Of a DNA stretch of 64,000 nt, positions 43,748-53,326 are shown one piece after another. Position 1 is the stretch's first letter; each line of letters starts with the position of its first letter. A program made the position numbers and the translations under genes. Source of the stretch: Alkalimarinus sediminis (GTDB taxonomy: Bacteria; Pseudomonadota; Gammaproteobacteria; Pseudomonadales; Oleiphilaceae); the NCBI RefSeq assembly GCF_026427595.1, contig NZ_CP101527.1, positions 2,451,501 to 2,515,500 on the forward strand. Reading direction: 5' to 3'. The notes under the pieces were generated by a model. The model did no database searches. It was given only the letters and a program-made list of their open reading frames with translations, and was not told the origin of the DNA.

Positions 43748-45411
43748 CGCACAACCTCCCGATTAAACTCTTTATCAATCACTTTTTGTAATGTCTGCGC
43801 CATGGCCTCTGCAGTTCCAAATCGCTTTTCAGGATCTTTCTGTAGGGCTTTATTGATAATTCGAGTTGTAGCTGCGGGGATATCCGCCCTTAAAGACTTG
43901 ATGGCAGGGTGTTTCTGATTAATTATTTTATACGTTAAAGTTGCTAGTGAGTCGCCATCAAATGGAGGGGTGCCCGTTAGCAGTTGATAGAATGTGGCTC
44001 CCAGGCTGTAAACATCTGAGCTACCGGTAACTTTTTTACCCATTAATTGCTCAGGCGACATATAGAGAGGGCTCCCCATTACGCTACCTGTTTTAGTTTT
44101 TGAGTCATCTACTATTTTGGCGATACCAAAGTCAGTGACTTTTACGTCACCATTTGAAGGGTTATAGATGATGTTGCCGGGTTTTATATCACGATGCACA
44201 ATGTTCTTTTGATGAGCATACTCGAGGGCTTCTGCAACTTTTAGGATAACCTTATGCACTCGATCTAGAGGCAACAATGAACCAACCTTACAATAATGGC
44301 TCAATGGTTTACCTTCTGCATAATCCATGGCGATGAAGGCCAAGTCAGGCTCTTCACCTACATCGTAAACTGTCACAATGGAGGGGTGACTTAATCGGCC
44401 TGCGGCCTCAGCCTCTCTAAAAAAACGCTCTTTTAGTTCAGATAACAAGTGATGATCAAACTGACTATAACTGAGTGTTTTTATTGCCACTGTGCGAGAA
44501 ATTTTGGGGTCTCGACCTAAATAGACGACCCCCATTGCGCCTCGCCCAAGTTCTCGCTCTATCTCATAGCGACCCAAAATGGGCTTGCCAACCTGTTTAT
44601 CAGGCAACACCAACGTGCTTGCTACATCTGCAGCACCTAACGCTTGGTTAGCACTGTTATCAAACTTACGCAGTTCATTAAGACGACTAGCTGCATCTTT
44701 GTAACCCCGTTTCGCTTCGACAATTCGCTCGTAAACCGATATCGCCTGATCATACTGGCGCTTTCTCTCATACTGCAGCGCGATATCATAAGTGGCATCC
44801 AGTGCCTCTCTGGACAAACTGCAGGTTGCTAGCAAGTCATCTGCATCTTTAAACTGCCCTTGTTGCGCTAGCACCCGACTTAACCTTACTTTTGTATTCT
44901 GCAACTCAACCGATAATGACTGAATCTGTCGATGGGGTAACAGCCAAAATAGCATCAAGCCATAGCCGACAAGCAAGAATTGAATGGTGATACCGAATGG
45001 GTACCACTGCTGTCTAAAAACCTGCTGAAATAGCTGAGTAACGATAAGAGAGGCGAGTAAACAGCCTACCAACAACATACCAGTCGCAAAGTTTAGCCGA
45101 GGTATCACAATCACTAAAAATGAAGCAACAGATGAGACTAGCAACAATTCGAGCCATTGAAAGTGACTCGGCAAATATAGATTGTGCTCCATAAGCTGCT
45201 GACTCAACCACCCCCTCTGCTTCAACTCTAAAGGTAGTAGTGAAAAACTCTGTTCTGGTGAGGCTATCGCTTGTGCAGTGAGAAAAAGAGTTTGATCAAC
45301 CCACTCTAGAATGTCGTACTGATGATTTAACAACAGAAGCAAGACAGCAGCCACCACCACAATGGTTCGAAGGCTGAAAATAGTAGATAGAAATAATTTG
45401 ACGCTATGCAC
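43744..45411 (-). CDS. membrane-anchored Ser/Thr protein kinase
   Basis: A 555-residue eukaryotic-like (Hanks-type) kinase. The N-terminal about 165 residues hold a membrane helix, a short periplasmic segment and two or three more helices, partly resembling a reduced CHASE2-type sensor. A TPR-like helical segment follows (about 175-250; LEARELD-style repeats such as YDIALQYERKRQYDQAISVY). The kinase domain, about 278-545, has LGRGAMGVVYLGRD, the VAIKT lysine, HRDIKPGNIIY, DFGIAK and GSPLYMSPEQ; all catalytic residues are intact. It heads the kinase-phosphatase-FHA operon. No type VI secretion genes are nearby, so its substrates are unknown. Confidence 0.9.
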   Translation of the reverse strand: MHSVKLFLSTIFSLRTIVVVAAVLLLLLNHQYDILEWVDQTLFLTAQAIASPEQSFSLLPLELKQRGWLSQQLMEHNLYLPSHFQWLELLLVSSVASFLVIVIPRLNFATGMLLVGCLLASLIVTQLFQQVFRQQWYPFGITIQFLLVGYGLMLFWLLPHRQIQSLSVELQNTKVRLSRVLAQQGQFKDADDLLATCSLSREALDATYDIALQYERKRQYDQAISVYERIVEAKRGYKDAASRLNELRKFDNSANQALGAADVASTLVLPDKQVGKPILGRYEIERELGRGAMGVVYLGRDPKISRTVAIKTLSYSQFDHHLLSELKERFFREAEAAGRLSHPSIVTVYDVGEEPDLAFIAMDYAEGKPLSHYCKVGSLLPLDRVHKVILKVAEALEYAHQKNIVHRDIKPGNIIYNPSNGDVKVTDFGIAKIVDDSKTKTGSVMGSPLYMSPEQLMGKKVTGSSDVYSLGATFYQLLTGTPPFDGDSLATLTYKIINQKHPAIKSLRADIPAATTRIINKALQKDPEKRFGTAEAMAQTLQKVIDKEFNREVVR

Positions 45412-45692
45412 TCATCTACGCCTATCAAGAAGGTCAGTAAGGCTGCTGAGTTTAAACAGTACACTAAAGCTCAAACAACGGATGACCCTAAACTAAGTAG
45501 CGCACGCTCTAATTAACAGTGCAAAAGAATTACATCATGTAAGTATTTGTTTAAATGAGAAGTTGTAGACAAGAAGGTTGATGATCATTTAACGTTAGGC
45601 CAATGCTTCGCCCTATAAAGAGAACGAGAGTTTAAGTAGCCTCGATGGCAGTCTTCCCTATTCACATCAAGGCCAGCACTATTTAGTCAGCG

Positions 45693-46883
45693 TTAGTCTG
45701 AACGCTCAGCCAACCACTCTGCTACTTGAGGCCATATCGTTTTAGGCGCTTTACTACCAGACAGTATCCCCATGTGCCCGCCGTTGACCTCAAGAACCTG
45801 CTGATCTTGGCTGGCAACATGTTCAAGTATCGAGACACTACATGCTTTGGTCACGATCGGGTCTTGCTTACCAACAACTAATAGTAAGTTAGCACTAATA
45901 TTCGCTAGACTCCCTTGTGGTTTTTTCATCGGTAACTCACCTCGCGCGACAATATTATCAGCCCAGAGGTACTGAATAACATCCTGAATCACTGCACCTG
46001 GGTAGGCAACCATATTATCCAAAAACGCGCCATTGGTAGCATGTGAGATGACATACTCTTCATCATGTAGGTTTTTAAGAAGATCAACATACCCTTGCAG
46101 ACTACCAATGGGGTTCGTCAATTTAAACGCCAGAGAGTTAACCCAGCCCGGTGAGCGCCACCAGCGACGAGGTGTGTTATGCACCCGCCATCCGGCCTTT
46201 TTCTCTAACCAACTAAGCTTTTTCGCAATCGACTGATACTGCTTACCGAGCTCGCCATTGGCATGATAATCACCCGGTGCCCCAACCAATGCTAAGTTAA
46301 CAATATCTGGATCACCTAGAGAGGTATAACAGGCGCTAAATAACCCACCGAAGCTCCACCCATGCAACGAGAGCTTTTTAGACCCACTGTGTTTTCTGAC
46401 TTGAGCCAACACATCTGGCATCAGCTCTGCAAAATAGCTAGAGATAGTGTAATGGTTATGATCCCAGCCGGGTCTACCCCAATCAATCAAATAGAGTTCA
46501 AACCCTTTGGCCCGTAGATACTTAACCAAGCTCCGCTCTGGAAATAGATCATAGATGTACATATTTACCGCGAGCGGCGCTACCATCACCAAAGGGATTT
46601 TATGACATTTTTTCGCCACGGGGATTGTGTCGCCATCAACAATTATTTCTGTCTCTTTCAATGGCGGATAGTAACGAAGCCGAACAATATCTTTTTGATA
46701 CACCACGTCAAAAGGTGTTTTTTCTGCCTGTAGCAATTTCTCTGCTTGAAAAAAACGTTGCTTGGCATTGATGGTTGAAAGCTCTGCGAGCTTCTTAACT
46801 TCATCGTATTTAGTTCTGATTTCTTTGGCTGTTCTTACAACAGGCATAACACGCCTCAACAGTGAGAATTTAAAGTAGTTCAA
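45693..46883 (-). CDS. PHA-synthase-like alpha/beta hydrolase with Ser nucleophile
   Basis: A 396-residue protein with the overall look of polyhydroxyalkanoate synthase PhaC (class III-like length): PLVMVAPLAVNMYIYDLFPE, YLIDWGRPGW, and a C-terminal VNGGHMGILSG. The nucleophile elbow, however, reads HGWSFGG with Ser177, whereas polymerising PhaC has Cys; D341 and H370 complete a hydrolase-type triad. It may therefore be a PHA depolymerase or acyl-esterase rather than a synthase. No phaE, phasin or phaB/phaA gene is adjacent. The start at ATG 46883 fits the N-terminal amphipathic helix. Confidence 0.78.
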   Translation of the reverse strand: MNYFKFSLLRRVMPVVRTAKEIRTKYDEVKKLAELSTINAKQRFFQAEKLLQAEKTPFDVVYQKDIVRLRYYPPLKETEIIVDGDTIPVAKKCHKIPLVMVAPLAVNMYIYDLFPERSLVKYLRAKGFELYLIDWGRPGWDHNHYTISSYFAELMPDVLAQVRKHSGSKKLSLHGWSFGGLFSACYTSLGDPDIVNLALVGAPGDYHANGELGKQYQSIAKKLSWLEKKAGWRVHNTPRRWWRSPGWVNSLAFKLTNPIGSLQGYVDLLKNLHDEEYVISHATNGAFLDNMVAYPGAVIQDVIQYLWADNIVARGELPMKKPQGSLANISANLLLVVGKQDPIVTKACSVSILEHVASQDQQVLEVNGGHMGILSGSKAPKTIWPQVAEWLAERSD

Positions 46884-47112
46884 CAGTAGTATCTATTAGC
46901 AGCTGATTTTACGGAATTTCGCTGACAACGTCATGGCCGAACGTTCATCATGACATAAATAAAAGGCCATATACCTAGGTTGTACAAAGAGTCATATTAA
47001 ACAAACAAACTGCTTTAAAGTTAGCTAAAAACTGCGACAAATACCCTTGCAATTTTGCCCCTTTAAGTGGGATATTTAGCTCATAGGTCTTTACCACCCA
47101 AACAGGTACCAT

Positions 47113-47691
47113 ATGAGTTTTAGTAAATTATTCGGTTTAGCTACCGCCGGATTGCTAATATGGCAAGGAGTCGGGCCTAGTTATGCGTCGGGCCTTACCG
47201 CAGAGGCGGTGTTGGGTGACTATAAGTCAGACCCTTTATTTGGCGAAGCCGCTGCTCAAGAAAGCATTACCATCGAAGTGGGCAAGCTAAAGTTTGTACC
47301 CTCTATAATTGATGTTCCTGTAGAAACCAACATTCGCTTTGTGTTCACTAATAGCAGTATCGAACCTCACCTAATGGTCATGGCACTAGAGTTAGATGAA
47401 GTATTGGCAGATCAGCCCTTTATTGATGAGTTTCTGGTACATGGCAGTCAAGAAGTCAAAGTCCCTGGCGGTCATAGTCATGGCAACTCATCTGCAGACG
47501 ATGCATCTCCAATGGTAAAACTCATCAACGAACACCCCGCTGTTTTTCTCAAACCGGGAGATACCAAAGAGATTCTGGTGAAATTCACCGATGGGCACGC
47601 TATTCAGATCGCATGTGTTTTAGATGGGCATCATATTCAAGGCATGAGTGGCACGATAATACCCTCCATCTCGCACAAACAAGCGCAGTAA
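47113..47691 (+). CDS. periplasmic cupredoxin-like copper protein
   Basis: A 192-residue exported protein with a signal peptide ending near SYAS and a cupredoxin (blue copper) fold. Candidate type 1 copper ligands are His in NSSIEPHLMVM and the C-terminal set Cys, His and Met in IACVLDGHHIQGMSG. A flexible His-containing loop (GGHSHGNSS) sits in the middle. Such proteins shuttle electrons or bind copper. It stands alone next to an RND system and 9 kb from the Cus operon, so joint copper handling is possible but not shown. Confidence 0.85.
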   Translation: MSFSKLFGLATAGLLIWQGVGPSYASGLTAEAVLGDYKSDPLFGEAAAQESITIEVGKLKFVPSIIDVPVETNIRFVFTNSSIEPHLMVMALELDEVLADQPFIDEFLVHGSQEVKVPGGHSHGNSSADDASPMVKLINEHPAVFLKPGDTKEILVKFTDGHAIQIACVLDGHHIQGMSGTIIPSISHKQAQ

Positions 47692-47738
47692 CGCACAGCT
47701 CTAAAATCGTTTATATGTGCAGGCCACAAAACTCGCGG

Positions 47739-50700
47739 CTATTCGTTGGCTGATATCAGCTCTTTCTGGACGACTTTTCTCTGTTCAACACTCTGGTCTG
47801 CCATTATATTGTGCTTTACATGGCCCTCTGGGTTGGTATGTTTAGCCTTTTTTTGCTTCAGATAACTACTCACATTAGCCCCCATTACTAACAGACAGGG
47901 CGTCAAAAACAGCGTCAACAAGGTCGCAAAAGCTAAGCCACCCGCTATAGCGCTTGAGAGCTGCGTCCACCATTGTGTTGAAGGTGCGCCAAACGTAACA
48001 TCTCGATTAACAAAGTCAATATTCATCGACAGCACCATCGGTATAAGCCCCAGTATGGTCGTACCAGCGGTTAGTAGTACTGGTCTCAACCTTAACTCAC
48101 CAGTTATGAGGGCTGCGTCATAGGGCGACAACCCCTCTTTCAGATAGGCATTGTAGGTATCGATAAGTACGATATTGTTATTAACGACAATACCCGCCAG
48201 CGCAATGATACCTAAACCAACCATTACAACCCCAAACGGTTGCGCTGTTACCAGCAAGCCAATTAGTACCCCCGCGGTTGAAAATACAATCGCACTTAGT
48301 ACCAGTAGGCTTTGGTAGAAGCTATTGAACTGGGTAACCAATAATAGCAGCATCATAAATACCGCTAACACAAACGCACTTGTTAGAAATTCAGCAGTTT
48401 CTCGCTGATCTTCATCTTCGCCTTTAACTGTTATTTTAACGTCAGGCTTTAATCCTCCATCTTTAAATAATGCTTGCAGGGACTGAAGTCGCTCGCTCAC
48501 CAACTGTCCTTCTTCTACATCAGCTTGTATGGTAATGACCCTTTTACCATCTACCCGCTTTATCGTGCCTGTCTTAGGAGCGGGAGTAAGGGTTACAAAG
48601 TTACTCAACGGAATCATCCCTTTTTCTGTCTGGATACTAAAGTTATCAAACTTATCCAGGGTGCGCTCTTTTCGAGGGAAGCGAATGCTAATATCGATCT
48701 CTTCATCCGAATCATAAGGCCGGTAGTCTGAGACACGATAGCCATTGGTAATCATTTGTATGGCGCTACCAATTAACGCTATATCGGCTCCGTACTGTGC
48801 TGAGGCTTGTCTATCGACCTGCAATCGCCACTCAATCCCCGGCAGTGCCCGGTTATCTTCAACATCTTTAAAGCCACCCAGCTCTGTCATTTTGCGGCGA
48901 ATAGTCGTGACCGCTTCTTGTACATGACCGGGGATTACAGCGCTAACCTGAAGCTGGATCGGCTTGCCGCCAGAAGGGCCGTTTTCTTCTTTACGAAACT
49001 CCAACTGAATGCCCGCCAAATCAGCAGTCTTTGCTTTCATCTCGGCGAGGATTTCAGAGGCAACTCTGCGGCTTTGCCAGTCAATAAACTGAAACTGTAT
49101 TGAGCCAATAACATCTTCAGCCACATTACTCTGAGACTGGTTAAACGATCGAGCATAGAGAGATTTAAGCTCGGACATGCCATATAAGCGCTGCTCAACC
49201 TCTTTCAACAATTGGTCTTTTTCATAAATCGATAGATCCCCCCTGGCATGAACCAATACCTGAGCTGTTTCTGGCTCAACATCAGGGAAAAACTCTACAC
49301 CTTTTCCTAACTGAGCATAGGCAACGTAGGTTATGGCAATTATCATCATCGCAAGCAACAGTGTTTTACTCGGATGCCTTAGTAAAGCCCCCAGTAACCT
49401 TACATAACCTGACATTAACAATGATTGGGTGCTCACTTCATTTTGGCTGCTCTTTTGACGACTACCGCCTAGCCAACTGCCAAGTACAGGCAGAAAAATC
49501 AACGCCACCGCTAGGGAAGCTAATAAACAGATGATCACCGTAATGGGGAGAAACTTCATAAACTCCCCTACGGTTCCTGGCCATGCAATAAGTGGTAAGA
49601 ACACCGCCAAAGTAGTCGCTGTTGAGCCAATAATAGGCCATGCCATTCTTTTTGATGCCTGAGAGAACGCCTTTCCCGCTGGCAGGCCTTGCTCCTGATT
49701 TCGGGAAGCGAGTTCCGTCACAACTATCGCCCCATCCACCAACATCCCGACCACCAAAATAAGACTAAAAAGCACCACAATATTTAAGGTGAAGCCCATC
49801 GCGTAAATAATCAGGATGCCTGTTAAAAAGGAGGCAGGAATAGCCACCCCAACTAACAATGACGAACGTAAACCGAGAGCTCCCACTATAACAATCATCA
49901 CCATAACAATGGCACTCGAAACATTGTTTTGCAGGTCTTTTAACATATCGACTATCTGACCTGACTTATCGATGATATAGGTATGCTTTAACGAGCTCGG
50001 CCAATACGCTTCCTTTGCTTTAACGATCTGCTTGACCTGATCAATCACTTCAATAATATTTGAACCAACGCGCTTTTTGACCTCTAGTGAAATGGCCGGT
50101 TCACCGTTTACCCGAGCAAACCCTTGAGGGTCCTTAAAGGCTCTACGCACCGTTGCAACATCGCGAAAACTCACGACAGTATCACCTACCACCTTGATAG
50201 GAAGAGCCAATATATCATCGAGGTCCTCGATCACGCCTGATACCTTCATCACTTGGCGACCGTAACCACTATCAATGGCCCCTGCAGCAACCAGCTGATT
50301 ATTGCGATTAACGATATTCAACACACTTTCAAAATTGATGTTGTAGGTCTCAAGTACTAATGGATCTACGATGATCTCAAGCACTTCATCTCTATCACCA
50401 CCAATATCAACCTCCAGAACACCAGGCAGGGCTTCAATATCGTCTTTTAAATCACGGGCAATTCGCAGTAAGTTTCGCTCTTGGATGGGGCCCGACAAGC
50501 TCATGCTGAGTACAGGAAAGAGCGCCACATTGACCTCATTAACTTCAGGCTCTTCGGTCTCTGATGGTAGATTAACCTTGGCTCTATCTACTTTCTCTCT
50601 TACATCTGCCAAAGCAGACTGGCTGTCAAAGCCCGCATCGAACTCAAGGGTTACTGAGGCATGGTTTTCACCTGCCGTAGCACTCATCTCTTTTACACCC

Positions 50701-50939
50701 TCAATAGATTTAAGCTCTTTCTCCATCGGGCGCACAAGTAAACGTTCGGCATCTGTAGACGAAATACCATCATGAAACATAGAAACATAAATTATGGGGA
50801 TGGCAATATCTGGCTCAGACTCTTTGGGTATAGCCTGATAGGCAAAGATGCCGCTAGTCAGCAAAAATAGTAGGACTAGAAGAGTAGATCGGCGCCTATT
50901 GATCGCCCAGTCTATCAGGTTGCGGTTACTGTTACTCAT
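47739..50939 (-). CDS. RND efflux transporter, HAE1 type
   Basis: A 1066-residue inner-membrane RND pump with the usual 12 helices and two large periplasmic loops, each following a first or seventh helix. The helix-4 proton-relay region reads VGMLVDGAIVVTE with one Asp, as in many HAE1 members of marine bacteria; AcrB has two. Related sequences export hydrophobic or amphiphilic compounds using the proton gradient. The start overlaps the adaptor stop by 4 bases (ATGA at 50936-50939), so both are translated from one mRNA. No outer-membrane channel gene is attached; a shared TolC homologue elsewhere is likely. Confidence 0.92.
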   Translation of the reverse strand: MSNSNRNLIDWAINRRRSTLLVLLFLLTSGIFAYQAIPKESEPDIAIPIIYVSMFHDGISSTDAERLLVRPMEKELKSIEGVKEMSATAGENHASVTLEFDAGFDSQSALADVREKVDRAKVNLPSETEEPEVNEVNVALFPVLSMSLSGPIQERNLLRIARDLKDDIEALPGVLEVDIGGDRDEVLEIIVDPLVLETYNINFESVLNIVNRNNQLVAAGAIDSGYGRQVMKVSGVIEDLDDILALPIKVVGDTVVSFRDVATVRRAFKDPQGFARVNGEPAISLEVKKRVGSNIIEVIDQVKQIVKAKEAYWPSSLKHTYIIDKSGQIVDMLKDLQNNVSSAIVMVMIVIVGALGLRSSLLVGVAIPASFLTGILIIYAMGFTLNIVVLFSLILVVGMLVDGAIVVTELASRNQEQGLPAGKAFSQASKRMAWPIIGSTATTLAVFLPLIAWPGTVGEFMKFLPITVIICLLASLAVALIFLPVLGSWLGGSRQKSSQNEVSTQSLLMSGYVRLLGALLRHPSKTLLLAMMIIAITYVAYAQLGKGVEFFPDVEPETAQVLVHARGDLSIYEKDQLLKEVEQRLYGMSELKSLYARSFNQSQSNVAEDVIGSIQFQFIDWQSRRVASEILAEMKAKTADLAGIQLEFRKEENGPSGGKPIQLQVSAVIPGHVQEAVTTIRRKMTELGGFKDVEDNRALPGIEWRLQVDRQASAQYGADIALIGSAIQMITNGYRVSDYRPYDSDEEIDISIRFPRKERTLDKFDNFSIQTEKGMIPLSNFVTLTPAPKTGTIKRVDGKRVITIQADVEEGQLVSERLQSLQALFKDGGLKPDVKITVKGEDEDQRETAEFLTSAFVLAVFMMLLLLVTQFNSFYQSLLVLSAIVFSTAGVLIGLLVTAQPFGVVMVGLGIIALAGIVVNNNIVLIDTYNAYLKEGLSPYDAALITGELRLRPVLLTAGTTILGLIPMVLSMNIDFVNRDVTFGAPSTQWWTQLSSAIAGGLAFATLLTLFLTPCLLVMGANVSSYLKQKKAKHTNPEGHVKHNIMADQSVEQRKVVQKELISANE

Positions 50940-52018
50940 AGAGTCACCGAATCAGAAGCAGACTCTTCAACAGGCTCGACCTCATCTCCAGTCGCTACAA
51001 ACCCTTGACCTACCGTAATCACTCTAAAGGTATCAGGAAGACCTTTAAGCCAGATACCATCACGCTCACTTCGGATAATTTCAACAGGCTGAGTAATAAC
51101 ATGGTTATCTTGATCAACCCCCTTCACCTGCAGAACGCCTTCGCTATCTAGGTCAAGCAAAGAGCCCGTCAACTTATGAGCTTTTTGCTCACCCATTTCG
51201 ATGGTCACTCGAGCACTCTGCCCAAAACGCATAATCCCTTTAACATTTTCAGATTTGGCTTCAATGCGAAATGTTCGCGTATTGGGGTCTGCTGATGTTG
51301 ATATAAAACTAATAACCCCTTTAACTACACGGCCATCTAACAGGGTTGCATTCACTGTCTGACCCTTAGCTAACCTGGCAATATACTGCTGAGGGACATC
51401 GGCACTGATCAACACATAGCTATCATCAACCAGGTACACCAACGGATCACCAGATGACACGTAGTCACCTATTTCAACATAACGATCATTCAATACTGTG
51501 GCAAAAGGGGCTCTAACCAAGGTCTTGTCAATTTCAACTTCAATCTGTTTAACGGCCGCTTCGGCGGCTAGCACATTAGCAATGTTCTGCTGTTGCTGGT
51601 TTTTTGACAGCATACTCTTCTGTTGCAACTGAGCACCTGCATCTCGCTCGGATTTTTTGACATCAAGGTCGGCCTTCGCTTTTTTTAACCGCGCCAACCG
51701 ATCACTCACATCAAGCTCTACAATCAGATCCCCTTTATTTAAACGGCTGCCTTTATCGCGGCCTAAACGGGTAACAATGCCTTGTACTTCGGCTTTTATC
51801 TCAATTTCTCTCGCGGCTTCGACTTGGCCTTGCAGAAATAGGCTATCAGTAACGGGTTTAGCCAATATCGTTTGAACTTTTACTTTGAATTTTTCAGGCT
51901 GAAGCTGCGCAGCAGTGTCGCTTGCTGGGGCAGATGCTGGTGCAGGTCGTGAGCCAGAGAGAACCCAACCAACAGCTAGCACCGTTAGAATAATGGCAAT
52001 AACCAACGAACGATTCAT
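50936..52018 (-). CDS. RND efflux periplasmic adaptor subunit
   Basis: A 360-residue membrane-fusion protein with an N-terminal membrane anchor (ITLVIAIILT-like helix ending in VLSGSRP, no lipobox), a lipoyl half-motif (VEAAREIEIKAEVQGIVTRL), a short coiled-coil hairpin (about 110-155), the second lipoyl half (VRAPFATVLNDRYVEIGDYV) and a beta-barrel. It links the inner-membrane pump to an outer-membrane channel and begins the operon with the RND gene. No regulator gene is adjacent. Confidence 0.9.
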   Translation of the reverse strand: MNRSLVIAIILTVLAVGWVLSGSRPAPASAPASDTAAQLQPEKFKVKVQTILAKPVTDSLFLQGQVEAAREIEIKAEVQGIVTRLGRDKGSRLNKGDLIVELDVSDRLARLKKAKADLDVKKSERDAGAQLQQKSMLSKNQQQQNIANVLAAEAAVKQIEVEIDKTLVRAPFATVLNDRYVEIGDYVSSGDPLVYLVDDSYVLISADVPQQYIARLAKGQTVNATLLDGRVVKGVISFISTSADPNTRTFRIEAKSENVKGIMRFGQSARVTIEMGEQKAHKLTGSLLDLDSEGVLQVKGVDQDNHVITQPVEIIRSERDGIWLKGLPDTFRVITVGQGFVATGDEVEPVEESASDSVTL

Positions 52019-52089
52019 ATCTTCCCTTTTTAATCAGCTGTATTATTTTTATTAATGGATAGCGATCATACTCTATCTAAAACCACCCT

Positions 52090-53091
52090 CTAAAGAATGG
52101 TTTTTACTTCTGCAACAAATCGTTCGATAGCTGCCATATCAATATCAAGGTGCGTGACAAGGCGTACTCGCCTACCACTAGAGATCAGAATACCTCTAGT
52201 GGCGAGGGCTTGCTGCAATTCTGCCCCCACCTCTGCGTTCTCTAGTTCAATATAAAGCATATTGGTATGTGGCGATTCTACTCTAATGCTTGGCACCGTG
52301 CTCAGCAATTCTGCTAAATAGCGAGCATTATCGTGATCATCTTTTAATCGCTCTATATTGTGACTCAGTGCAAAATCAATCGCTGCGGCGAGTATGCCTG
52401 CTTGCCTCATACCACCCCCCACCATTTTGCGCCATCGACGTGCCGTATTGATAAACGATTCACTACCACATAACAAAGAGCCTATCGGTGCTCCTAAACC
52501 CTTAGAACAGCATACTGAAACACTATCAAACTGCGACGTAATCTCTTTTACCGAGATGTTTTGGGCAACCGCAGCGTTAAACACTCTAGCGCCATCTAAG
52601 TGGAAATAGAGACCATTATCTCTAGCTAATCTGCTCGCTTGATTAAGGTAGTCATTCGAAATAATTTTGCCTGAGTGGGTATTTTCCAATGCTAACAAAC
52701 GCGTTTTGGCAAAATGAAAATCATTGGGCTTTATGGTTTTTTTAACCATGTCCAAGTCAAGTGTACCATCCCCGGAGACCGCCAATGGCTGTGGTTGAAT
52801 ACTGCCTAAACTGGCTGCGCCCCCCGCTTCATATTTATAGGTATGATAGTCCTGCCCAACAATATATTCATCACCTCGCCCACAGTGCGTTAACAACGCA
52901 ATCAAATTGCTTTGCGTGCCACTAGGCACCAACATAGCAGACTCTAAACCTAGCAGTTTAGCAACCCTCATTTCTAGCGCATTTACCGTTGGGTCATCAC
53001 CAAAAACATCGTCTCCTACTCTCGCATTAGCCATAAAGGCTCTCATTTCTGGGCTTGGATGGGTAACAGTATCACTGCGAAAGTCGATCAT
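52090..53091 (-). CDS. ltaE: low-specificity L-threonine aldolase
   Basis: A 333-residue PLP enzyme that cleaves L-threonine or L-allo-threonine to glycine and acetaldehyde. The N-terminus IDFRSDTVTHPSPEMR, GDDVFGDDPTVNALE, the Schiff-base lysine in SVCCSKGLGAPIGS and HLDGARVFNAA match LtaE along its length. I use ATG 53091, which gives the family-typical MIDFRSDTVT; a TTG four codons upstream is less likely. The leader carries nearly three copies of a 16-base repeat (separate entry). I looked for a glycine riboswitch and saw none. Confidence 0.93.
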   Translation of the reverse strand: MIDFRSDTVTHPSPEMRAFMANARVGDDVFGDDPTVNALEMRVAKLLGLESAMLVPSGTQSNLIALLTHCGRGDEYIVGQDYHTYKYEAGGAASLGSIQPQPLAVSGDGTLDLDMVKKTIKPNDFHFAKTRLLALENTHSGKIISNDYLNQASRLARDNGLYFHLDGARVFNAAVAQNISVKEITSQFDSVSVCCSKGLGAPIGSLLCGSESFINTARRWRKMVGGGMRQAGILAAAIDFALSHNIERLKDDHDNARYLAELLSTVPSIRVESPHTNMLYIELENAEVGAELQQALATRGILISSGRRVRLVTHLDIDMAAIERFVAEVKTIL

Positions 53092-53101
53092 TTTATGGTC
53101 C

Positions 53102-53146
53102 AAGTTCTATTTTCTAGAAGTTCTATTTTCTAGAAGTTCTATTTTT
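53102..53146. repeat. 16-bp tandem repeats in the ltaE leader
   Basis: AAGTTCTATTTTCTAG occurs at 53102-53117 and 53118-53133, with a partial third copy at 53134-53146. The junctions create TTCTAGAA palindromes. They lie immediately before the threonine aldolase start on the minus strand. Confidence 0.75.
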
Positions 53147-53326
53147 AAAAGGAGTTGGTAACGTATCAGCGCTGTTGCATTATGTTGGCGCGAGTTGTTT
53201 ACTATTCACTACAACCAGTAACGGAATATCTTTGAGATCGAAGGTGTAAAAGTAGCGCAGAAGAAAAGAAGACACGCCCTCTCAGTCTAACGAGAACGTG
53301 CAGTTTGAATAAGTTTAGCTCTTGAG

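Noticed and set aside
50371-50775. 134-codon plus-strand frame opposite the RND gene
   Set aside because: Low-complexity Ser-rich translation that mirrors the RND coding sequence.
53104-53326. Glycine riboswitch before threonine aldolase
   Set aside because: No conserved riboswitch core was seen; the leader is filled by 16-base repeats and unstructured DNA.
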